From CAJQND01 sp051010055 (GTDB taxonomy: Bacteria > Pseudomonadota > Alphaproteobacteria > Rhizobiales > CAJQND01): a stretch of 20,445 bases of DNA. Location of the stretch: assembly GCA_051010055.1 (NCBI GenBank), contig JBPCVY010000211.1, positions 1 to 20,445 on the forward strand, given 5' to 3'. The translations under genes and the position numbers were made by a program. Numbering within the stretch: position 1 is the first letter of the stretch; every line of letters starts with the position of its first letter. The notes beneath the pieces are model-generated. The model was given only the letters and a program-made list of their open reading frames with translations. It did no database searches and was not told the DNA's origin. Positions 1-6,079 of this stretch are shown here, in pieces.

Positions 1-646
1 GGCGTACAGAGGTGCAGGAAACAAACACCGCATCCACATCCGCCAGCGCGCATATATGCTCAATGCCTGATTTGAGCGAGGCTGCATCAATACGGGCCAC
101 CAGATCATCGCGTTCTTCGTTGAAAGATCCAAACACCGGCACTTCGAAACCGCGCCCGATGATATAATCAGCAACAATCTGATTTACATCGGCCCGGTAG
201 GGGGTGAGCACCCCAATTCGTCGCGCACCTAACGCCTCAAAGGCAGCAAAGGCGCCTGTTATGGGCGTGGTAAACCTGGCGCTTGGCCGGGCAGCCTTCA
301 GCCGTTCAAACACAACCTCCTCGCCCAAAGTCATTGTTGCCGACGTGCAGCCATAGGCAAGAACATCCAACTCAGCACCGGGCAAAATAAGATCAGCGGT
401 TTTTGAAATACGCGGCTCCATTGCCCGCAATGTCTCAGGGGTTATCTGATTGGAATTGAGAATGCGCGCGCCATAAACCGCAACACCTGGCAGGCCCAAA
501 AGCCGCCGCCATTCATATTCGATGGTGTAGTCTGTGGCGAGGGTAACCAGGCCGATGCGTGCGCGTTCAGCAATGCCGCCATCAAGCTCGAAGGGCAGAT
601 GTTCTGCCAGGATCATGGTGTCATCTGTGCGCGCGGTTTCAGCCAT
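1..646 (-). CDS. Asp/Glu racemase / maleate isomerase-like protein (3' end cut by window)
   Basis: Reading the minus strand from the ATG at 646 gives 215 codons with no stop before the window edge, so the C-terminus is missing. Two cysteine motifs mark the Asp/Glu racemase superfamily in its maleate isomerase / arylmalonate decarboxylase / EutA branch: YGCTSAT around Cys100 and VSCTSVR around Cys211. In this family two cysteines face each other and act as acid/base or nucleophile. Segments RIGLVT (near residue 30) and RIGVLTP (near residue 145) fit the two pseudo-symmetric beta-alpha domains. A GGTGAG Shine-Dalgarno-like stretch lies just upstream of the ATG. Only the DadA-like gene 826-2070 is close, on the same strand, so a role in D-amino acid or hydroxy-acid metabolism is possible. 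Family assignment is good; the substrate is unknown. Confidence 0.8.
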   Translation of the reverse strand, partial: MAETARTDDTMILAEHLPFELDGGIAERARIGLVTLATDYTIEYEWRRLLGLPGVAVYGARILNSNQITPETLRAMEPRISKTADLILPGAELDVLAYGCTSATMTLGEEVVFERLKAARPSARFTTPITGAFAAFEALGARRIGVLTPYRADVNQIVADYIIGRGFEVPVFGSFNEERDDLVARIDAASLKSGIEHICALADVDAVFVSCTSVR

Positions 647-667
647 TTTCTCTCACCTTCCGAACTG

Positions 668-826
668 GAGCAAATTTCGCTCATATTAAACCATTCTGAC
701 GGGAGCTTTTGCGCCAATTCCAGCGCCTAGCCGCTCGCGAATATCCTGATATTCCCTTCGCGTCTTCACTTGATCCTGTCACAAAACCTCTCCGTCAGAA
801 TGTTTCAATATGTACGAAACTTGCTC
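668..826. repeat. 159-bp palindromic element with 37-38-bp terminal inverted repeats
   Basis: Bases 668-705 and 790-826 are inverted copies of each other, with five mismatches and one single-base gap over about 38 positions. The outer ends read GAGCAAATTTCG on the left and CGAAACTTGCTC on the right. The inner ends read CATTCTGACGGGAG and CTCCGTCAGAATG. The centre holds a further hairpin, GAATAT-CCTG-ATATTC (739-754). The element fills the gap between two minus-strand genes and abuts the stop codon of the DadA-like gene. I see no target-site duplication. GAGCA...TGCTC palindromes are common between genes in Rhizobiales, so this is probably a dispersed repeat. It may also act as an RNA hairpin limiting read-through. 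Confidence 0.75.
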
Positions 827-2070
827 TAAATCAGCACCATCCCATCAAGGGGGATTGCGGGTGTTTTGCCGCCGATCAAATCTGCCGTGATGCGCGCTGC
901 GCCATGGCTCATGGTCCAACCCATGTGGCCAAGGCCGGTATTGTACCAGAGATTTGAGTGCTTGCCGCGTCCGAAAATGGGCGTTCCTTCAGGTGTCATT
1001 GGCCGAAGCCCTGCCCAATAGGTCACATCATCAAAGTCCGCACCGTCCGGGAAAAGCTTGCGGGCCACATCCAGCATATGGCGGAAGTCAGCCGGTTTGT
1101 GCCCGCGCCGGTAGCCGGAAAACTCCGCCGTTGCAGTGAGCCTTATGCGATCGCCCATGGGGCAATAGGCAACAAGGTTTTCCTCATCCACACCGCCGAT
1201 ACGGGGCGGGTTGTTGCGCCCGGCAACAGGAACGGTGACCGAATATCCCTTGACCGGATAAACCGGTATGTCGTCGCTCAGCTGGCGGGCAAGATGGGGG
1301 GAATAAACGCCCAACGCATTCACCACGATGCCGGGCTGGTAGAAGGTTTTGTCTGTCATAACGCCGGTCACTTTATTGGCTTCGGTTTCAAATCGCTGTA
1401 CCTCGGTGTTCCAATGAAACTTCACGCCGGCCTTTTCACAGAGCTTCACCATTTCGCGGGTGAAAATGTGGGCATCGCCAGATTCGTCATTGGGGGCATA
1501 AAGTGCGCCAGCAATCTGATCTTTGACGGGGCCAAGGGCCGGGTCTTTTTCCGCTGCACCATCGGCATCCAGCACTTCTAACTCAACCCCGTTCTGGGTG
1601 AGCAGGCTGGAGCGTTCAACAGCTCCCTTCAGCGCGGCATGGCTTCGGTAAAAATAGATAAGCCCGCCCTTGTTGCCATCATAGTTTACCGGGTCGCGGG
1701 CCATGGTTTGATGGAACATGTTTTGGGAATAGGCGCACAGGCGCGCCTTTCGGCTGGTATTCAAGGCGGCTCGTTCGGGCGTGCACTGGGCGAGAAACTT
1801 TACCATCCACCTGTAAAGGTTCGGGTCAAGCGATGGCCTGAACCGCAACGCCTGATCGCCTCGCCACAGGCTGCGCAACAAAATCCCGGGCGCTGCGGGC
1901 GATGACCAGGCATAGGCGTGGCCCGGAGCAAACAAGCCCGCATTGGCAAAGCTGGTGAACATGGCCGGGCCATCTTCGCGGTCCACCACCGTTACATCCA
2001 ACCCATCGCGGCTTAGCTCATACGCAGTGGTAACACCTGCCAACCCCGCACCAAGAACAAGCGCCTTCAT
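826..2070 (-). CDS. dadA: D-amino-acid dehydrogenase-like FAD oxidoreductase (DadA family)
   Basis: This 414-residue protein has the usual DadA length (about 410-430). It starts with a Rossmann dinucleotide-binding motif, GAGLAG (residues 7-12), followed by an acidic strand end (VVDRE) that would hold the FAD ribose. The middle contains the DAO-family substrate domain, and the C-terminus has the characteristic GLRPMTPEGTPIFG and GLGHMGWTMSHGAAR segments that close the FAD site. DadA oxidises D-amino acids, typically D-alanine, to 2-oxo acids and ammonia, passing electrons to the respiratory chain at the membrane. The neighbouring racemase-like gene fits stereo-inversion chemistry. Other DAO enzymes such as hydroxyproline or glycine oxidases look similar, so the substrate is not certain. 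The closest sequence to the locus operator near this gene is a weak partial match at 2133-2143. Confidence 0.85.
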   Translation of the reverse strand: MKALVLGAGLAGVTTAYELSRDGLDVTVVDREDGPAMFTSFANAGLFAPGHAYAWSSPAAPGILLRSLWRGDQALRFRPSLDPNLYRWMVKFLAQCTPERAALNTSRKARLCAYSQNMFHQTMARDPVNYDGNKGGLIYFYRSHAALKGAVERSSLLTQNGVELEVLDADGAAEKDPALGPVKDQIAGALYAPNDESGDAHIFTREMVKLCEKAGVKFHWNTEVQRFETEANKVTGVMTDKTFYQPGIVVNALGVYSPHLARQLSDDIPVYPVKGYSVTVPVAGRNNPPRIGGVDEENLVAYCPMGDRIRLTATAEFSGYRRGHKPADFRHMLDVARKLFPDGADFDDVTYWAGLRPMTPEGTPIFGRGKHSNLWYNTGLGHMGWTMSHGAARITADLIGGKTPAIPLDGMVLI

Positions 2071-2132
2071 CTCACGCCCTCAGGATTTCTGTTTGCAGCA
2101 AAACCTTATCGCGAACTTTTCACCTTTGCCAA

Positions 2133-2143
2133 ACTGAATATAC
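2133..2143. promoter_or_regulatory. weak partial match to the GntR operator repeat
   Basis: ACTGAATATAC differs at two positions from the ACTGAATACAG core found upstream of glxB (16435-16445). It lies about 63 bases upstream of the DadA-like start. Only one repeat unit is present instead of three, so this may be chance. Confidence 0.2.
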
Positions 2144-2165
2144 CAAGGCGACCGCACCTATCCTG

Positions 2166-2214
2166 CCTCTTGGTGAGGAGCGGTGCGGATGCACCGCGTC
2201 TCGAACCATGGTGG
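2166..2214 (+). repeat. REP-like palindrome, copy 1
   Basis: A hairpin with stem GCGGTGC/GCACCGC (2180-2186 and 2191-2197) is flanked by TGAGGAG on the left and GTCTCGA on the right, with an imperfect outer stem around CTTGGT/ACCATG. TGAGGAG-stem-GTCTCGA is the signature of a palindrome that is abundant between genes in Rhizobiales such as Bradyrhizobium and Mesorhizobium. Copy 2 at 2789-2830 lies in the opposite orientation. Confidence 0.75.
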
Positions 2215-2788
2215 ACGATTTTGCTCATGCTGAGGCGTCTCCGGCTAGCAAGAACTGCCGCGAGCTCAAACAATGGAAATGCAGGCTGATGAGAACTGCG
2301 ATCTGGTACTAATTAATTGCAGCCGTCACCGGCCTGCATGTGGCGACTTAACAGCACTCGGGTAAGCAAGCACTGACACAAAACTGGCCAGCGTCTTCAC
2401 CAGGCAATCGAAACGAATTTGCCTGCCGCTGGAACCGAAGCTCCAGAGGTCAGCACTCATCGCCTGTAAGCAAACGAGTGATGCTGAGCTAGCACTCAGG
2501 CAGCTTCCCTAGGCGGGGAGGCGGTCTGGCTGTTGCTTGGAACGATCAGCCTAGCCGCCTTCGCCAATGGCTGCGGCGGGTTGATCTTGTTGCGCCCGGT
2601 CAGGCCGTGCCGCATGTATCAAGATCAACCCGCGCGAACAGCGGGAGCGCGGATAAGTTGATCGGCACAAAGACCAGACGCCACCCGCCTGCCCAGATGT
2701 CCAAGACGGTCTCGAGCACGCTTCCTTTGCGGTAAACGGTATAGGGACTATAGGGGCGCCCGGAACACCGGGGATATCTTTTCCCTTT
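2215..2788. other. non-coding stretch between two REP-like palindromes, nothing recognised
   Basis: No frame here gives a protein with recognisable motifs, codon pattern and ribosome binding site. The only longer open frame (2551-2844, minus) begins inside the second REP palindrome and reads as low-complexity translation of it. An inverted repeat at 2576-2633 is listed separately. The segment could be a decayed gene or insertion, but no terminal repeats, transposase motifs or target duplications are visible. Confidence 0.5.
2576..2633. repeat. 14-bp perfect inverted repeat with 30-base loop
   Basis: GCGGGTTGATCTTG (2576-2589) is repeated in perfect inverse as CAAGATCAACCCGC (2620-2633). The arms are too far apart for a classic intrinsic terminator, and no T-run follows. 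It could be a two-half-site protein target or a remnant of an element. Confidence 0.5.
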
Positions 2789-2830
2789 TCATCCCTCGAG
2801 ACGGTGGCTTTCGCCACCTCCTCAGGATGA
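2789..2830 (-). repeat. REP-like palindrome, copy 2 (inverted relative to copy 1)
   Basis: Stem GGTGGC/GCCACC (2803-2808 and 2813-2818) with loop TTTC is flanked by TCGAGAC on the left and CTCCTCA on the right. The outer stem is TCATCC/GGATGA. Read on the minus strand it shows the same TGAGGAG-stem-GTCTCGA order as copy 1, so the two copies face each other across about 570 bases. It lies about 70 bases beyond the stop codon of the amine oxidase gene (2899). Confidence 0.8.
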
Positions 2831-2898
2831 GGTTCAGTGGGCAATGGACCAAGGCCGCAAGCGAAATTTACCAGCGCCCATTAACACTCAGGCTGTCT

Positions 2899-4047
2899 CT
2901 ACCTGCCGGAGGGACTTTCCTTTGGAGAGAGTTTTTTGCGGCCCGCAAGCTTGAAACGGCGCGCGGTGCCGTAGTCGCGAGCGGCCACGCCGGCAACGAA
3001 ATCACCGAACACCGGCCCGTGCTTGAAAAGATGGCCGGAGCAGCCGCCGGCAAGAAGCACGTTCTCATACTCCGGGTGCCAGTCGACGATAAAATGGGTA
3101 TCTGGGGTGAGGATCACCTGGTTGAACTTGGAATCAACAACCCGTTCGCCTATCAGCCCTGGCAGGCGTTTTCGAATGTAACGCCGGGTGCGGGCCAGCA
3201 TTTCCTTCTTCACAAGCCGCTCATCATTATCAAGATCTATGCGGTCCGGAATAACAACCGCCGCCTTCACCCCCGAGCCTTCAACCGACGGCAGGCCAAA
3301 CGAGCCTTCCCCATGGTCAATCCAGCACGGCATGTTGTCCTGGTCGAACTGGGTGCTGCCGTCCGGGGTTGAGGTGTAAAGCACATTAAGTCCGACGACG
3401 GTGGAAATCGGCCCCACGGTGCGCGGGTACATATCGGCCATCCAGGCGCCGGTTGCGACAATGATGGCGTCTGCCTCAAGCGGCTTGCCGTAAAGTTCAA
3501 GACGCTCGGAACCATTGGTCTTCACATGGCCACGGACAACCGTTCCCCCCTCGCGTTTGAATAGTTCAATCGCTGTAATCACCGCCCGGTGGGCCATAAT
3601 CATGCCGGCCTCAGGCTCAAACAGGGCGTATGAAATGCTGGAGGCATCAAACTGCGGAAAGCGCACGGCAACTTCATCTGCCGAATATTTGTGATAGGGC
3701 ACAGCCAGCTTGTCGAATGTTTCTGCTGTGGCGTCTTCCCAATCACAGTAGCCTTGGGTTGCCAATATAAGGGCGCCGCACTCATAGTAGAGCTTCTGGC
3801 CGGTTTCCGCCTGCATTTCCAGCCATCGCTGGCGGGCATCCCTTACCCATTTTGTGTAGAACTCGTCGCGGCCATGAATAGCGCGAAATACCCGGTTGTA
3901 GTCAGTGGAGGCAGCCCGCGAGTGGCCCGGCTCCCATCTGTCAATGAGCGTGACGCTGGCGCCGCGCCGCAATAGATGCAGGGCCGTCATGGTGCCGGCG
4001 ATGCCTCCGCCGACGACTATAAATTCGCTTCGTCCCATTGACCCCAT
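2899..4047 (-). CDS. sarcosine-oxidase-like FAD amine oxidase (DAO / MSOX family)
   Basis: The likely start (ATG at 4047) gives 382 residues, close to monomeric sarcosine oxidase and N-methyltryptophan oxidase (about 370-390). The FAD Rossmann motif GGGIAG is at residues 13-18. A HSRAASTDYNRVFR segment and the C-terminal HFIVDWHPEYENVLLAGG...SGHLFKHGP segment match MSOX, which oxidises a secondary amine to an imine that hydrolyses to aldehyde plus primary amine. The MSOX cysteine that carries FAD covalently (six residues before the TPD motif) appears to be Asn here, which suggests non-covalent FAD. An upstream in-frame ATG at 4107 would make the operator coding and has no fitting ribosome site; the ATG at 4038 is an alternative. 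The gene is divergent from the glutamine synthetase homologue and shares its operator region, so it probably acts in the same pathway, for example by cleaving an N-alkyl amino acid. Confidence 0.82.
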   Translation of the reverse strand: MGSMGRSEFIVVGGGIAGTMTALHLLRRGASVTLIDRWEPGHSRAASTDYNRVFRAIHGRDEFYTKWVRDARQRWLEMQAETGQKLYYECGALILATQGYCDWEDATAETFDKLAVPYHKYSADEVAVRFPQFDASSISYALFEPEAGMIMAHRAVITAIELFKREGGTVVRGHVKTNGSERLELYGKPLEADAIIVATGAWMADMYPRTVGPISTVVGLNVLYTSTPDGSTQFDQDNMPCWIDHGEGSFGLPSVEGSGVKAAVVIPDRIDLDNDERLVKKEMLARTRRYIRKRLPGLIGERVVDSKFNQVILTPDTHFIVDWHPEYENVLLAGGCSGHLFKHGPVFGDFVAGVAARDYGTARRFKLAGRKKLSPKESPSGR

Positions 4048-4073
4048 TTTCTCTTGCAAAGGATTTCTTTTCT

Positions 4074-4094
4074 GCATACTGTATACAGAATACA
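4074..4094. promoter_or_regulatory. probable GntR operator, site 1 (three 7-bp repeats)
   Basis: Three consecutive 7-mers, GCATACT, GTATACA and GAATACA, lie 27 bases before the amine oxidase start and 40 bases before the synthetase start. The centre CTGTATACAG (4079-4088) is a perfect 10-bp palindrome. Nineteen of 21 positions are identical to site 2 (16431-16451), which lies beside the GntR gene. FCD-family GntR proteins bind short palindromes of this kind. A TTGCA stretch precedes both sites (4055 and 16418) and may be a -35 element. Confidence 0.75.
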
Positions 4095-4134
4095 AAGAAC
4101 TGTTCAAGGTTCTCGATATAAAAGGGGGGTAGAA

Positions 4135-5430
4135 TTGGCCGTATCAGACTTTAGCCTGCCCAAAGACGTGCATACCGTTGTCCTCGGTGTCGGGGATGCG
4201 AACGGGATTATGCGCGGGAAGCGCATTCCAGCAACTCATTGGGAAACCATCTGCAAAAGTGGCAATGCGCTGTCGATCGCGCTTCTTGCCATCGATATGA
4301 CCTGTGATGTGTGGGACACGCCTTATGTCAACTTCGACAATGGCTACCCTGACATGCACATGTTCCCCATTACCAAGCCGGTGGAACTGCCATGGGAACC
4401 TGGCGTTGCCGTGTGCATGGGGCGGGCCGAAGGCATGGACCATAAGCCGGTTCCCATCGACCCGCGCAACGCGCTCGTCCGGCAAGTTGAGCGCGCGGAA
4501 AGGCTTGGGTTTACCGTCAATGTCGGCACGGAACTGGAGTTTTATCTCCTCGATCCGGAAACCGGTGAGCCTCGCGATGAAGGCATCCAGGTTTACTCAC
4601 TCGTAAGGGCAGCTGAACTTGAACATGTGCTGGGGCCAATCCGCCAGCAGATCAACGAGGTTGGCATTCCCATTGAGCAATCAAATCCAGAATATGCGCC
4701 GGGCCAGGTTGAGGTAAACATCCGCTACGGCAGCGCCCTTGAAGCCGCCGATAGGGTGGTGATGTTCCGCACATTGGTGAAGCAGCTGGCTGTGCACCAC
4801 GGTTATCTGGCCACCTTCATGGCAAAGCCGTTCTTTGAGCAATCAGGCAGTGGTTTTCACACCCACTATTCATTGTGGAAGGGCAAAAAGAACCTTATGG
4901 CTGACAACGGCAAGCTGAGTGCTTTCGGCAAAAACTTTCTTGCCGGATTGCAAAAGCGCATGCCTGAAATGGCAGTCGCGGGGGCAACAACTCCCAACGC
5001 TTACCGCCGCAGACAGCCCTATACCTTCTGCCCCATAAACACGACTTGGGGTATCGATAACCGGACGGTGGGCTTGCGTGTTATCGAAGGAGCAGACAGC
5101 GCAGTGCGTGTTGAAAAGCGCGATGCATCTGCTGACTGCAATCCCTATTACCTGCTGGCATGCGAAATTGCCGCCGGGCTGGATGGTATCGAACAGGGCC
5201 TTGAGCCGACACCTGAGACAAAAAGCAACGGCTATGAAGTCGAGGACGCCGAACCTATTCCCACTGACCTCGGTGAGGCGGTTTCCCAGGCGCGCGCGTC
5301 AGATTTCATGAAACAGGTGTGCGGCGAGGGTGCCCTTGAAATCCTTCTGCAGCAGGCTGAACGCGAGCTTGAGTTCATCGCCGGGCAGGTATCGCCGGTC
5401 GAAACAGAACGCTATTTGAGGAATTTCTAG
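4135..5430 (+). CDS. glutamine synthetase-family gamma-glutamyl-amide synthetase (GmaS/PuuA/GlnA3-4 type)
   Basis: The start is taken as TTG at 4135, preceded by an AAAGGGGGG ribosome site at a 6-base spacing, giving 431 residues. An ATG in frame at 4054 would translate the operator and is unlikely. An N-terminal beta-grasp (VLGVGDANGIMRGKRIP) is followed by the GS catalytic domain: GTELEFYL, NPEYAPGQVEVN, GSGFHTHYSLW, NAYRRR...WGIDNRTVGLRV and RVEKRDASADCNPY carry the metal, glutamate and ATP ligands. The NLYDLP adenylylation tyrosine of housekeeping GlnA is not seen. Relatives ligate glutamate to an amine (methylamine, putrescine, ethanolamine or isopropylamine) using ATP. First gene of the BMC operon, 4 bases before the vertex protein gene. 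The amine substrate is not readable; co-regulation with glxBCD favours an N-alkylglutamate route. Confidence 0.88.
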   Translation: MAVSDFSLPKDVHTVVLGVGDANGIMRGKRIPATHWETICKSGNALSIALLAIDMTCDVWDTPYVNFDNGYPDMHMFPITKPVELPWEPGVAVCMGRAEGMDHKPVPIDPRNALVRQVERAERLGFTVNVGTELEFYLLDPETGEPRDEGIQVYSLVRAAELEHVLGPIRQQINEVGIPIEQSNPEYAPGQVEVNIRYGSALEAADRVVMFRTLVKQLAVHHGYLATFMAKPFFEQSGSGFHTHYSLWKGKKNLMADNGKLSAFGKNFLAGLQKRMPEMAVAGATTPNAYRRRQPYTFCPINTTWGIDNRTVGLRVIEGADSAVRVEKRDASADCNPYYLLACEIAAGLDGIEQGLEPTPETKSNGYEVEDAEPIPTDLGEAVSQARASDFMKQVCGEGALEILLQQAERELEFIAGQVSPVETERYLRNF

Positions 5431-5434
5431 GCAC

Positions 5435-5704
5435 ATGAAGATTGCCCGCGTAACAGGCAAACTTACCGCCACTGTGAAAGACAACCAGCTCACGGGCCAA
5501 AGGCTGCTGATTGTCGATATTGAAGACGGCCATGGCGAAGTTCAGGAAAAATCCGTCGTTGCAGCGGACACATGCGCAGCAGGGCCCGGCGATTTGGTTT
5601 TGCTGGTGACCGGTTCTGCCGCCCGGCTTCCAGCCAGCGTTGCAGGCATACCTATTGATGCGGCCATTGTTGCGGTGATCGATCATTTGGATGTGAAAAA
5701 ATAA
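5435..5704 (+). CDS. BMC-P pentameric vertex protein (EutN/CcmL family)
   Basis: This 89-residue protein has the full length of a EutN/CcmL OB-fold. It begins MKIARVTGKLTATVKD and shows QRLLIVDIED near residues 23-32 and a VAADTCAAGPGDLVLLVTGSAAR block at 43-65. The ending PIDAAIVAVIDHLDV is typical of vertex proteins. BMC-P pentamers cap the twelve vertices of the polyhedral shell; without one the shell cannot close. It is the only BMC-P in the window. It is followed 38 bases later by the BMC-H gene, so the basic facet and vertex parts are made together. The family call is secure. Confidence 0.93.
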   Translation: MKIARVTGKLTATVKDNQLTGQRLLIVDIEDGHGEVQEKSVVAADTCAAGPGDLVLLVTGSAARLPASVAGIPIDAAIVAVIDHLDVKK

Positions 5705-5742
5705 CAAACCCTAAACCGTTGAACTGAAGAGGAAATGTGAAG

Positions 5743-6051
5743 ATGGCAAGTACAGTAAGTGGCCAAACAGCTCTCGGAATGATTGAAACCCGTGGATTGG
5801 TCGCCGCAATCGAAGCAGCGGACGCCATGGTCAAGGCGGCAAGCGTAACGCTGATCAGCCAGAACAAGGCAGGCGGCGGGCTCGTCTCCACCCTGGTTCG
5901 CGGCGAAGTGGGCGCAGTGAAAGCAGCAACCGATGCCGGCGCAGTTGCCGCCAACAAGGTGGGCGAGGTGGTATCTGTTCACGTTATCCCGCGCCCCCAT
6001 GAAGAACTGGAAGGGCTTGTTTCGGCACTCGCCGGCGCAACCGGTTCCTGA
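5743..6051 (+). CDS. BMC-H hexameric shell protein (EutM/PduA-like)
   Basis: The ATG at 5743 lies 9 bases after AAGAGGA; a GTG at 5737 is too close to that site. The 102-residue product is a single BMC domain very like EutM: GMIETRGLVAAIEAADAMVKAA, then LVRGEVGAVKAATDAG and VHVIPRPHEEL. Six copies form a flat hexagon that tiles the shell facets. The central pore loop reads KAGGGLV, the GGG form seen in EutM, not the GSG form of PduA. A pore of this kind is expected to admit small polar metabolites. A short Ala/Gly tail of about 10 residues follows the last helix. It is the only BMC-H gene in the window, so facets would be built from one hexamer type plus the BMC-T. Confidence 0.95.
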   Translation: MASTVSGQTALGMIETRGLVAAIEAADAMVKAASVTLISQNKAGGGLVSTLVRGEVGAVKAATDAGAVAANKVGEVVSVHVIPRPHEELEGLVSALAGATGS

Positions 6052-6079
6052 CGGTACCTCTTAAACCTAGGCCGGTGCC

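Noticed and set aside
668..826. Insertion sequence or MITE with target-site duplication
   Set aside because: Long terminal inverted repeats are present, but no duplicated target bases are seen on either side, so only a repeat is claimed.
2607..2633. FNR/FixK-type box on the minus strand (TTGATCTTGATACA)
   Set aside because: One half-site matches TTGAT, but the other matches ATCAA at only three of five positions, and no gene start lies suitably downstream.
2551..2844. 97-residue open frame on the minus strand
   Set aside because: Its start lies within the REP-like palindrome and its first residues are the translation of that repeat. It has no homology I recognise and no ribosome site; judged spurious.
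2827..3372. 181-residue open frame on the plus strand
   Set aside because: It runs antisense through the amine oxidase gene, whose conserved motifs are clear. It is a shadow frame of GC-rich coding DNA.
4048..4107. Longer N-terminus for the amine oxidase (start at 4107)
   Set aside because: It would translate the operator, adds residues unlike any DAO-family N-terminus, and the Rossmann strand begins right after the ATG at 4038/4047.
4135..5430. Housekeeping glutamine synthetase GlnA
   Set aside because: The length (431 against about 470), the absence of the adenylylation NLYDLP motif and the context with amine-pathway and BMC genes favour a gamma-glutamyl-amide synthetase type.
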